From: Flavobacteriales bacterium
GTDB taxonomy: Bacteria > Bacteroidota > Bacteroidia > Flavobacteriales_G > Salibacteraceae
Reading direction: 5' to 3'
Assembly: GCA_018660685.1 (NCBI GenBank)
Contig: JABJJW010000014.1
Coordinates: 1 to 64,000, forward strand
DNA length: 64,000 bases
Part shown: positions 55,479-63,728 of the stretch, piece by piece
Numbering within the stretch: position 1 is the first letter of the stretch
How the letters are laid out: every line of letters starts with the position of its first letter
Program-made: the position numbers and the translations under genes
Notes under the pieces: model-generated
Databases searched by the model: none
What the model saw: only the letters and a program-made list of their open reading frames with translations
Told to the model about the DNA's origin: nothing

Positions 55479-56827
55479 TCCGATTCTACGCTCTGGTCAA
55501 GCAGCGATTGATCGATGGATTTTGACGCCTTCGCTCCAAGAGCCTTTATATCCTGTGCTCGCTTTATAAGGTTCCCTTTTCCAGAAGTGAGCTTATTGAA
55601 TGCGCCATCATAGGCCTTCACACTTTGATCAAGTGATTTCCTGATCTTCTCAAAATCTTCAAGGAAGTTGACAAACTTGTCATAGAGCCTTCCACTTTCT
55701 TCAGCAATCCTCGCGACATTCTTATTTTGCTTTTCTTGCTTCCAAATTGAAGCAACCGTTCGAAGAGTTGCCAATAACGTAGAAGGAGAAACGATTACGA
55801 TTTTCCGATCCCATGCATAGGTGAATAACTCTGAATCCATTTGAATCGCTGCGCTGAAAGCAGCCTCAATTGGCATGAACATTAAGATAAACTCCGGAGA
55901 ATTATGCTTTACACTAAACTGATAATCCTTGTCTCCCAATTGCTTGATGTGCCTCTTGACAGATTCAAGATGCTGTTTGGAAAAAAGCAATTTCTCTTCT
56001 TCTGTATCAGCACCTACCCACTGCTCATATGCAACCAAGGTTACCTTGGAATCAATGATAATATGCTTGTCCTCTGGAAGATAGACAACCACGTCAGGCC
56101 GAATCGATGAGCCCTCTTGATTCGAAGAAAAATCTTCCTGTTTGTATTCGATTCCTTCCACAAGTCCAGACCGTTCTAGCACCTTGGCTAGGATCAGTTC
56201 GCCCCAAGTCCCTTGCGCCTTCGAATCTCCTTTCAGAGCTCTAGTGAGATTCGACGCTTCTTCGCTCATCTTTTGGTTGAGTTCAAACATTTTCTGAAGC
56301 TCTCCCTTGAGTGTATTTCGTTCCTGACTACTCTTATCAATCTTTTCTTCAAACTCCTTGATTTTCACTTTCAACGGCTTGAGAATCTCACCAACTTGTT
56401 TCTGATTTGCCTCACTAAATTCTTTACTGTTCTGCTTGAGAATCGTGTTCGCAACATTTTGAAACTCCTTTTTGAAACGTTCATCGAGTTTCTCAAGGTC
56501 CTTCAGTTGCTCCTTGAGTCGTTCTTGGAGGTGCTCATTTTCCTTGCTCACTGCAGTGTGCTCTACAGTCATAATTTTCAGTTCTTCGGACTTCGTCTCT
56601 AGCTCATCCCGCTGCTCCTCGAAAACTTCAAGTGATTTTTCTAGCCTCCCCTTCAACGAACCATTTTCTTGGAGTAAATCAGAAACCTTTTCCTTCAAGC
56701 TATTGAACTCCTTTTCGCTAAAAATCCCGCCATCACTCGATTTGTCACTGCTCTTTTTCTTAGCGAATAAATATCCAATCGCAAAGCCTGCGGCCAATCC
56801 GATTAATATGAAGATGATTTCAATCAT
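55475..56827 (-). CDS. rmuC: DNA recombination protein RmuC
   Basis: 450 aa from the ATG at 56827. N-terminal membrane anchor (IEIIFILIGLAAGFAIGYLFAKKKS), then a long coiled coil (about 35-190, heptads of Leu, Lys and Glu), then the RmuC nuclease-like domain with GDSKAQGTWGELILAKVLE, SIRPDVVVYLP and IIDSKVTLVAYEQWV. RmuC proteins limit DNA inversions and degrade certain foreign or aberrant DNA. It is first in the rmuC-GWxTD-rlmB unit and faces the BamA-like gene's end 47 nt upstream. Confidence 0.94.
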   Translation of the reverse strand: MIEIIFILIGLAAGFAIGYLFAKKKSSDKSSDGGIFSEKEFNSLKEKVSDLLQENGSLKGRLEKSLEVFEEQRDELETKSEELKIMTVEHTAVSKENEHLQERLKEQLKDLEKLDERFKKEFQNVANTILKQNSKEFSEANQKQVGEILKPLKVKIKEFEEKIDKSSQERNTLKGELQKMFELNQKMSEEASNLTRALKGDSKAQGTWGELILAKVLERSGLVEGIEYKQEDFSSNQEGSSIRPDVVVYLPEDKHIIIDSKVTLVAYEQWVGADTEEEKLLFSKQHLESVKRHIKQLGDKDYQFSVKHNSPEFILMFMPIEAAFSAAIQMDSELFTYAWDRKIVIVSPSTLLATLRTVASIWKQEKQNKNVARIAEESGRLYDKFVNFLEDFEKIRKSLDQSVKAYDGAFNKLTSGKGNLIKRAQDIKALGAKASKSIDQSLLDQSVESE

Positions 56828-56874
56828 GAGTATTGTCTTTGCCAAAGATGGCACTTAAAGAAACGAACTAAAAA

Positions 56875-58647
56875 TCAAAACACGCTCGTATAGCCAAAGT
56901 GAATTTTGGCCGTTCTAATGAGAAATGGGTTGCCTCGTTGGCTGCCCAAGGCATAAGAAAGATTGAAAATCCCAGCCGTAGTTCCGAATGAGGTTCCGAC
57001 TCCAAAGGATTGAGCAAGGTCCCGTCTCACGCCGATTCGATTGAGAGAACTATTTTCAAACCAGGCGCCATCATAGAATCCAAAAACATAACCGTCTTTG
57101 TCCAACTGAAATCGCAGCTCGCTTCTCAGTATTGCATAGGAAGTGGAGAAAATTGATTCTTCGTCAAAACCCCTCATCGATCTAAAACCGCCGATTCGAT
57201 ACGCTTCATTATTAAAGAGTTGATCATTCATGATGTGCGCTCCTAAAAATCTCTGATGCCAAACCACTCTTGACAACGGGGAAACGTAATAAGCAAGCTG
57301 AGCCGTGGACATCCACTGCAATGTTTTCAAGTTCAACGAATCGTATAAAATTTCAGGAAGTCGATTATTTCGACTGATCTCTTTAGAACCAATTGAACTT
57401 GCAGCTTCAATCTCGAATCCTCGAGCCGGGTTTTGCAGGTAATCTAACCTCCGAATTTTAATTCCTAGTCCATAGGAACTCATTTTCTTATCTAAAAATG
57501 GTGGTAGGGTTTGACCTGATTCATAAGAAGAAGTAGAGAGCAATGAAGAACTAGCTCGTGAAAAGAAGAGCCTCAAATAATCTGCCCCTGCAATCATGTA
57601 GCGAAGTCCCAACTGCCGGTCGACATTTGAAAACAAGGTATCTCTTCGATAGATCTGCAATTTTCCATCCATGCTGACAGGACTATTCAGCACGAATGGC
57701 GCAATGGCTTCAACTTTAAAATCCTGAGTATTTGTCTGGAGCTTTCTCCAAGATACATCCAGCAATTCGCCTTGCTTGAGTGCATTTTCCAGATGAAGTT
57801 GAACATCCCCTGTCACTAGAATTTTTCCGTTTTGGTCTGGTAAAAAGCCCACAATTCCGTCGAAGCGATTTGCGCGTCGTTTATTCAAGTAAAGGTCGAG
57901 ATAGGCACTATTTTCTTCAAAGGTTACCTGAGGAGGCTGAACCTGAGTAGCAAAGCTCAAGTCATTGAGACGTTTTCGACTTTGCTTAATTCTATGTTCA
58001 TGATAAGCTCGACCTTCCTCTAGGTTTAGGAAATTCTCGATATAGTTTTTCCTGATTGGAAGGTTTCCATGTAAACGGATACTATCCAGCCTAATCATAG
58101 GTCCTCTCTTCACCTCAAGAACCGCAGAGACAAATTCATCCTTGATTAAAACGCTATCAAGGAATACTTGAGCAAACGGATAGCCGGTATTCTCCAGCTT
58201 CGTCAACAGCATTTTCGAAAGCTCAAAAAGTTCAATGGGTGAGAATGACTGACCGTTTTTCTTAATCCTCCTACCCAAAGTGGATTCTATGAGTTCTTTT
58301 GATTCGTCAGCCGCCTTAAGATTTGACCATTTGTATTGCAGATCAAGATTAACGCTGCAGACCGATGAATCAACCGATGTGAAGCCTGCTGAAAAAGCAA
58401 TGAAGCCATCCCCGTATGCGTTCAATTTTAGTTCCTCAAGCACTCGATGGAAATTACTCGTCAAAAATGCATTGCTGGTGAAGTCTTTCTCCCATTTAAC
58501 TGGAGACGCCGACTCAATATTGAACTTAAACTCTTTAGCGTCTTGCGCTAATGTTTCGCTAGTTGAGACTCCAATCAACAGCACCAATGCCATGACTCTC
58601 AAGATAATTATTGGCCTTACTAAAAGGTTTAGAGCCAAAGAATCCAT
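56875..58647 (-). CDS. BamA/TamA-like outer-membrane protein
   Basis: About 591 aa if started at ATG 58647. The real start could be TTG 58602 or ATG 58593, because all of these overlap ung by 35-89 nt; a signal peptide ends near SETLAQ. One or two POTRA-like domains (for example VLEVKRGPMIRLDSIRLHG) precede a 16-strand-type barrel of the Omp85 superfamily ending GYTSVF. RIGGFRSMRGFDEESI is the conserved VRGY/F-like L6 motif. It may insert other outer-membrane proteins or act in two-partner-like secretion. It is too short for full BamA, closer to the TamA/ShlB-like group. Confidence 0.85.
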   Translation of the reverse strand: MDSLALNLLVRPIIILRVMALVLLIGVSTSETLAQDAKEFKFNIESASPVKWEKDFTSNAFLTSNFHRVLEELKLNAYGDGFIAFSAGFTSVDSSVCSVNLDLQYKWSNLKAADESKELIESTLGRRIKKNGQSFSPIELFELSKMLLTKLENTGYPFAQVFLDSVLIKDEFVSAVLEVKRGPMIRLDSIRLHGNLPIRKNYIENFLNLEEGRAYHEHRIKQSRKRLNDLSFATQVQPPQVTFEENSAYLDLYLNKRRANRFDGIVGFLPDQNGKILVTGDVQLHLENALKQGELLDVSWRKLQTNTQDFKVEAIAPFVLNSPVSMDGKLQIYRRDTLFSNVDRQLGLRYMIAGADYLRLFFSRASSSLLSTSSYESGQTLPPFLDKKMSSYGLGIKIRRLDYLQNPARGFEIEAASSIGSKEISRNNRLPEILYDSLNLKTLQWMSTAQLAYYVSPLSRVVWHQRFLGAHIMNDQLFNNEAYRIGGFRSMRGFDEESIFSTSYAILRSELRFQLDKDGYVFGFYDGAWFENSSLNRIGVRRDLAQSFGVGTSFGTTAGIFNLSYALGSQRGNPFLIRTAKIHFGYTSVF

Positions 58648-59236
58648 GCCGAGCGGAAAAGGGCGATGGATGAGGCGATTCATGAATGAAGTGTTTTGAA
58701 GAATCAATTAGTTCCTTTTTGGCTCGAGCATAATTGCCCCAAAGTAAGAAAACGACATGTTGTCTTTCATCCGAAATAGACTTAATTGTCGCATCTGTAA
58801 ACGTTTCCCATCCTTTTTTCTGATGAGAACCAGGGGATGATTTTCGCACTGTCAATGTCGCATTCAACAACAAAACGCCCCTTTTTGCCCAAGAACTAAG
58901 ATTTCCAGAATGAGATTGTTCCAATCCTAAGTCGGAATCGAGTTCTTTAAAAATGTTTTTGAGAGACGGCGGGAGCTTGATTCCATCAGGAACAGAGAAT
59001 GAAAGACCATGCGCCTGTCCTGGGCCGTGATACGGGTCTTGACCTAGAATAACCACTTTAACTTGATCAATCGGACAGGCATCAAAAGCAGAGAAAATCT
59101 CTGCAACAGGAGGATAAACTACTTGCGTTTTTTGTTCTTCAATGAGGAAGTCTATCAACTCAGCGAAATAAGGCGAATCAAACTGAGGCATCAGCTTTTC
59201 CCTCCAACTCTCTTCTATTTTCTGATCAATTGTCAT
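58559..59236 (-). CDS. ung: Uracil-DNA glycosylase
   Basis: 225 aa, family 1 UDG that excises uracil from DNA. The water-activating loop is GQDPYHGPGQAHGLSFSV with Asp67 catalytic, and the minor-groove intercalation loop is HESPHPSPFSARHGFFG. The length is normal. Start at ATG 59236 with no clear upstream promoter. Its last 35-89 nt overlap the start region of the BamA-like gene on the same strand. Confidence 0.96.
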   Translation of the reverse strand: MTIDQKIEESWREKLMPQFDSPYFAELIDFLIEEQKTQVVYPPVAEIFSAFDACPIDQVKVVILGQDPYHGPGQAHGLSFSVPDGIKLPPSLKNIFKELDSDLGLEQSHSGNLSSWAKRGVLLLNATLTVRKSSPGSHQKKGWETFTDATIKSISDERQHVVFLLWGNYARAKKELIDSSKHFIHESPHPSPFSARHGFFGSKPFSKANNYLESHGIGAVDWSLN

Positions 59237-59308
59237 TGGACATCATTGTTCGAATCCTAGGCTTGCGATGTTAAGCGATTAGTCGAAAACATACAAAACG
59301 GAATGCGA

Positions 59309-59335
59309 TTTGCAGTTCATTATCGTTTACATTTG
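59309..59335 (+). promoter_or_regulatory. Promoter-like TTTG-15-TACATTTG before the small lipoprotein
   Basis: A perfect -7 box TACATTTG (59328-59335) preceded by TTTG (59309-59312). The 15-nt spacing is shorter than the usual 19, so the -33 call is doubtful. Predicted start near 59340, leader about 34 nt. Confidence 0.45.
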
Positions 59336-59373
59336 GGGAATTCAAGGCGAATTCTCAGCCAAACACAGAAAAG

Positions 59374-59493
59374 ATGAAAAAAGCAATTGTAGTCGTAGGA
59401 GCAGTTCTTGTTCTGTTAGCATCAATGAGTTCTTGTAAGACTCATGAACGTTGTCCGGCTTATGGTCTTGTCGAGCTAGTTCTACCATCTTAG
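59374..59493 (+). CDS. 39-residue small lipoprotein
   Basis: A 39-aa reading frame starting ATGAAAAAAGC. The first 20 residues are a lipoprotein signal (MKKAIVVVGAVLVLLASMSS) with the modified Cys at 21. The mature part, 19 residues, reads CKTHERCPAYGLVELVLPS. The CKTHERCPAYG segment resembles small lipoproteins I recall in other Flavobacteriales (Cys-x-x-His-x-x-Cys-Pro-Ala-Tyr). Its own promoter-like box lies upstream and no neighbour is coupled. Location would be a membrane face exposed to the periplasm. Function unknown. It is easily missed by gene finders because of length. Confidence 0.72.
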   Translation: MKKAIVVVGAVLVLLASMSSCKTHERCPAYGLVELVLPS

Positions 59494-59639
59494 GTTAGAA
59501 ACACGCATTTGATCTCTGAGATTTCGAAACGGTGTTTTCGAATCCAAAACTTTATTACACTTCAAACGTCTAGTCAATAGACAGAATTGAGATTCATACA
59601 GGGTCCTAGGGCTTTCAAACCTTCTCATTTCATATTATT

Positions 59640-59647
59640 TACCTTTG
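59640..59647 (+). promoter_or_regulatory. -7 box (TACCTTTG) abutting a GTG start
   Basis: Perfect TAnnTTTG match ending 5 nt before the GTG at 59653, predicting a leaderless or near-leaderless message for the downstream gene. No -33 TTG at the expected distance. Confidence 0.35.
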
Positions 59648-59652
59648 ATAAG

Positions 59653-60399
59653 GTGCGTAAAATTCTATTCGTCATATCTCTAGTTCTGGGGTGTTTACTT
59701 CTACCTGAGCTTTCTATTGCTCAAAATCCTGGAAACCCGATTGCTAATCGCGGGTTCTATCGAACAATGAATATGTACGGTGGGTATGTTCACACTGCCG
59801 GGCTCGGAATATACTATCGTCGGGGTTGGAGACAAACCGGATTTACGAATCGCATTATGAATTTCGAGTTGCTGACGTTGAATCATCCAAAGCAATTCAA
59901 AGTAGCCCTCACCCAACGGTCCACTCAAAATGGTTACTTCCTCAATAAGATCAACAGTGTAATCATGCTCAGAGGGTCTTTCGGATTCCAAAAAACATGG
60001 TTTGACAAAGAAGTAAAACGAGGAGTACGCGTGAGTACGTTTTTCTTATTCGGGCCATCCATCGCTCTAGCCAAGCCGGTGTTTATGAATGTGAATTTCA
60101 CTGATGCTGGTCTCAGCACTGAAAAATATGCCGACATCGTCAATTTGAGCAATGTGCAAATCCTAGAGAAAGCTCCCTATCTGATAGGAGTTAGTGAAAC
60201 GGTACCGTATCCAGGTGCTCACGTCAAAGTTGCGCTGAATTTTGAATATTCACCAGACGATGAATTCATTCGAGCTCTTGAAACCGGTGCTACCTTCGAT
60301 GTCTTCCCAAAGAAGATTCCAATCATGGCAAATACATACAACGATCAATTCTACATAACACTTTACGTTGCCTTTCATTTTGGACGTCGCTACCTTTAG
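59653..60399 (+). CDS. Outer-membrane beta-barrel-like protein of unknown function
   Basis: 248 aa from the GTG at 59653, which gives a signal peptide (RKILFVISLVLGCLLLPELSIAQ). An in-frame TTG at 59587 would add 22 residues with no signal character. The body is rich in alternating aromatic strands: MNMYGGYVHTAGLGIYYRRGW near the start, FEYSPDDEFIRALETG later, and a terminal LYVAFHFGRRY, as in small outer-membrane barrels. I recall this family as conserved but unnamed in Bacteroidota. It has no coupled neighbours; function unknown. Confidence 0.75.
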   Translation: MRKILFVISLVLGCLLLPELSIAQNPGNPIANRGFYRTMNMYGGYVHTAGLGIYYRRGWRQTGFTNRIMNFELLTLNHPKQFKVALTQRSTQNGYFLNKINSVIMLRGSFGFQKTWFDKEVKRGVRVSTFFLFGPSIALAKPVFMNVNFTDAGLSTEKYADIVNLSNVQILEKAPYLIGVSETVPYPGAHVKVALNFEYSPDDEFIRALETGATFDVFPKKIPIMANTYNDQFYITLYVAFHFGRRYL

Positions 60400-60532
60400 C
60401 CACTCACCATATTTAGCCCGAACCTGCCGTTTTCTAAATGACAACGACTAGTCTTCATTTTATCTATTCTCAGGCTTATTTAATTATTAAATTGCACCTC
60501 CTTTTTAAGGGACCTGATTCAAATAGCAGATT

Positions 60533-63500
60533 ATGAACAAAAAGTTACTCTTTTATGGTGTTGCAACTCTAATGATAGCAGCACTCACTTCAGGACTGTA
60601 TCTCTCTAAAGATCAGCAAGTTTACAAAGCGCGAACATCTTCGGATGACGCTGAACCAGGTAATATGGGCTGGGCACAAATTGATCTCAGAACTGGAGAA
60701 TACGACCCTTCGCTTCGGAACGAAGTTTTCAACCTCATAAAGAATAAAGGAAGCCGAGGCGATCTCGGATTGGAATGGGAAAATCGAGGCCCAGATAACG
60801 TTGGCGGACGCACGCGAGCAATTATTGAGCTCTTCGGAAAGCCCGACACGTTGATCGCTGGTGGAACATCAGGAGGGCTATTTGTTAGCTACAACGGTGG
60901 CGGAAATTGGCAACCCCACACGCAATTCGTGAATCAGGATATGAGCTCAAGCATTATTGCTTCTATCCATCAAGACACGAACTCAGGTAAAATATATGTC
61001 GGTACCGGCTCTAGCTTTGACAAGTTTGCGAATTCCGCAGATATTGCCTGGGCAGGATACGGAATTTTTGTTTCCAACGATGAAGGCGTAACCTTCACGC
61101 ATTTGGAATCAACGACTCCGGATAATCGATATGACGATGCAGGTCAACCGTGGCTTGCAGTAAATCGAATTCAGACTAACAGTCAAGGTCACATTTTTGC
61201 GGCAACGGAAGTTGGATTACACATGTCCACCGATGGAGGCGATACATGGATAAATCCAGTATATATCGATCCAGCCTTTTCAATTAACGTCAACGGCAAA
61301 TGCGCCGATGTTGCGGTTGGAGCTGACGATAAAGTACTTACAACCTATCTAGGAGGAACGACATTTTTGTCATCTGATGGAGGCACTGACAAATCATTTG
61401 TACAAATAAATGACAATGGACTCCCTCTCAGCAGATCAAGATCTGTTGCGGTGATTGCTCCATCGAATCCAGACATTATGTACATCATATATGTTGAAGG
61501 TGATGGATGCATGGATGGCGTTTACAAGACCACGAACGGAGGTAGTAACTGGGAAAAAATACTTGAGCCATTTGATGAGTTTGATCCATTTAATGGAGCT
61601 AACTTCTGTCAAGGCGTTTATGACCTCGCACTTGGAGTGTCGCCTAAAGATCCAAATTGCATATTCATCGGAGGATTGTCCTTATGGCGATTTGACGGTA
61701 GCTTGACGAGAGTTGCAAGTGAATTTGGCTCACCGCCTTTTCAGGATGTGTTGGAAAATTATGTCCATGCCGATAAGCACTTCTTCTACTTCAGTCCTAA
61801 TAAGAAAAGCAGACTATACTGTACGACTGATGGCGGAATCTCTGTGTCTGAAGATAAAGGAGATACTTGGACTGGGCTGAACAAAGGATACGTGACAACT
61901 CAGTTTTATGGTGTTACACATACGGGTGATGCAGGTCTTATCATCGGTGGTACTCAGGATAACGGAACGCTAGCAGTACTCGGTGATAATGATTTTGACC
62001 CACACATTGGATACCAAGTATCCGGCGGAGATGGTATCGATTGTGATATGTCTCAGATTGTGCCGATCCTGTTCTCTACTTCACAAAACGGAGTCGTGTA
62101 TAGAACCGATGTAAGCGCAGCGGAAGATGGAGGGAGCAATTTCCCTCTGGCAATCCTCAGCTTCAATGGAGGGCCTTTCCACACTGTGGTTAAACTATGG
62201 GAAAACATTGATGATTCCACCAGCCAAAATGTTGTTGAATTTTCAGTTGAACCTTTGGATATTGCTATTGCTACTGGAAATGGAATTCTACGAACATTTA
62301 ATGAAACGGTAACTCCAATTCAAGCGGCTGCCGAAATAATTAAGAGTTCGATCATCGTCTATTCTGGTACAGAAGAATTGACCATTGACACTGATGGATC
62401 CACTCTCATCGGAGATGGAACTGGAAGTATCACTTTTAACTCAGATGGATCAATGTCCATCTCAGTAACATTTGACAACGCTCCAGCTGAGAACTCAAAT
62501 GTCTTCGTGAACTTCGAAGAACACTATGATGCTAACAGCGTCTTGGTGCTCGAGAGCAATAACATGAAGTCTCTTAAAGGTGCCTACGAATTTGAGCACA
62601 GACTTGAAAATTCACTTAATCCAGGCGATGTATTAATAGTCAGAGATCCTGTTCAATCAGTATTACTGAGTACGGGGGATGCACAAGGACCAAACTCCGC
62701 TGGAGGATCAATTCGGATGTACCGAAATGTGCTAAACGCTCAAGCTCTCCCACCTAATCCAATAGGAATTAGTGGCATAAGCGGATCGATCACTTGCATC
62801 GAATATTCAATGGATGGAAACGTTGCATTTGTGGGAACTACATCGGGAGTTTATAGAATCACGGGATTAAATGATGTGTACACTCAAGATGACGCCGATG
62901 ACTTCATCACAGTCAAGAATCTTTCGATTGCCGGAATGTCTGGACCATACACTGGTGTTGCAATTGACCCAATGGACAACAATCGATTGGTCGTCACTGC
63001 CGGTGGTTACGGTTTACAAAACCGCGTGGCATTTACGACCACTGCACTCTCAGGAACACCAATCTTTACGAATGTCCACGGAGACTTACCAGCATTTCCA
63101 ATCTACGACGCTGAATTCAACATGAATGAGCCGAACATGGTCATACTTGGAACTGAATTCGGATTATATGCGACTGCTGACATTACCGCAGGCTCAGTTG
63201 TATGGAGTGACGAGAACGATGAAGTTTCTTACGTTCCTACGTATGATGTTCGTCAACAACACTTAGGTTGGGACCAAGCTCGAAACACCGGAATGATGTA
63301 CGTTGGTACTCACGGTCGAGGAATGTGGAGATCAACATCTATGGTGGGAATTCCTGAATTTGGAGACGCACCAAATACGAACGATGCAATTTCTGACTTC
63401 AATGTTTATCCTAATCCTGTCAACTCAGAAGGACGAATTGATTTTGAAGCATCATTCACTGGAAATGTTCAATTCAAAATCTATGACATGAACGGAAGAG

Positions 63501-63643
63501 CCGTTAAAGCATGGGAAGATCGAGTGAGCAGTGGACAGAATGTCGTTAGCTTCAATACGCGAAGCTTACATTCTGGCGCATACTTCATCACCGCTGAAGC
63601 AGGCCAAACGAAACAAGTAAGCAAGTTCTTGGTATTTAAATAA
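60533..63643 (+). CDS. T9SS-secreted beta-propeller (BNR/sortilin-like) protein
   Basis: 1036 aa with an N-terminal membrane or signal segment (LFYGVATLMIAALTSGLYLS). The region from about 80 to 950 contains repeated Asp-box-like units: SYNGGGNW, SNDEGVTF, STDGGDTW, TTNGGSNW, SEDKGDTW. These are typical of sialidase/sortilin-like propellers, interrupted by a ~200-residue insert around 580-780. The C-terminus is a T9SS type A sorting domain from NVYPNPVN. Such proteins occur widely among Bacteroidota secreted cargo; carbohydrate or protein binding is likely, and no sialidase catalytic triad can be confirmed. It is followed by a strong terminator. Confidence 0.86.
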   Translation: MNKKLLFYGVATLMIAALTSGLYLSKDQQVYKARTSSDDAEPGNMGWAQIDLRTGEYDPSLRNEVFNLIKNKGSRGDLGLEWENRGPDNVGGRTRAIIELFGKPDTLIAGGTSGGLFVSYNGGGNWQPHTQFVNQDMSSSIIASIHQDTNSGKIYVGTGSSFDKFANSADIAWAGYGIFVSNDEGVTFTHLESTTPDNRYDDAGQPWLAVNRIQTNSQGHIFAATEVGLHMSTDGGDTWINPVYIDPAFSINVNGKCADVAVGADDKVLTTYLGGTTFLSSDGGTDKSFVQINDNGLPLSRSRSVAVIAPSNPDIMYIIYVEGDGCMDGVYKTTNGGSNWEKILEPFDEFDPFNGANFCQGVYDLALGVSPKDPNCIFIGGLSLWRFDGSLTRVASEFGSPPFQDVLENYVHADKHFFYFSPNKKSRLYCTTDGGISVSEDKGDTWTGLNKGYVTTQFYGVTHTGDAGLIIGGTQDNGTLAVLGDNDFDPHIGYQVSGGDGIDCDMSQIVPILFSTSQNGVVYRTDVSAAEDGGSNFPLAILSFNGGPFHTVVKLWENIDDSTSQNVVEFSVEPLDIAIATGNGILRTFNETVTPIQAAAEIIKSSIIVYSGTEELTIDTDGSTLIGDGTGSITFNSDGSMSISVTFDNAPAENSNVFVNFEEHYDANSVLVLESNNMKSLKGAYEFEHRLENSLNPGDVLIVRDPVQSVLLSTGDAQGPNSAGGSIRMYRNVLNAQALPPNPIGISGISGSITCIEYSMDGNVAFVGTTSGVYRITGLNDVYTQDDADDFITVKNLSIAGMSGPYTGVAIDPMDNNRLVVTAGGYGLQNRVAFTTTALSGTPIFTNVHGDLPAFPIYDAEFNMNEPNMVILGTEFGLYATADITAGSVVWSDENDEVSYVPTYDVRQQHLGWDQARNTGMMYVGTHGRGMWRSTSMVGIPEFGDAPNTNDAISDFNVYPNPVNSEGRIDFEASFTGNVQFKIYDMNGRAVKAWEDRVSSGQNVVSFNTRSLHSGAYFITAEAGQTKQVSKFLVFK

Positions 63644-63662
63644 GATTAAGAACTCAGACATT

Positions 63663-63691
63663 AAAAGGCATCCCATTTGGATGCCTTTTTT
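63663..63691 (+). terminator. Intrinsic terminator after the beta-propeller gene
   Basis: A perfect 11-bp stem (AAAAGGCATCC / GGATGCCTTTT) with loop CATTT is followed by two further T's. It is the strongest hairpin in the window and isolates gapA from the upstream gene. Confidence 0.93.
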
Positions 63692-63704
63692 CGTTTATGG
63701 CGCC

Positions 63705-63712
63705 TACATTTG
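63705..63712 (+). promoter_or_regulatory. -7 box (TACATTTG) of gapA
   Basis: Perfect TAnnTTTG match 17 nt before the gapA ATG; start predicted near 63717, leader about 12 nt. The upstream position for a -33 box falls in the T-run of the terminator and has no TTG. Confidence 0.5.
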
Positions 63713-63728
63713 AAAGAGAAATTCTCAC

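Noticed and set aside
59520-59552. Possible hairpin after the 39-residue lipoprotein (ATTTCGAAAC / GTTTTCGAAT)
   Set aside because: It needs a G-T pair and a mismatch in a 10-bp stem and has no T-run, so it is not a credible terminator.
60478-60492. AT-only palindrome ATTTAAT-T-ATTAAAT upstream of the beta-propeller gene as an operator
   Set aside because: AT-only inverted repeats of this size are common in low-GC intergenic DNA, and no regulator or second copy supports it.
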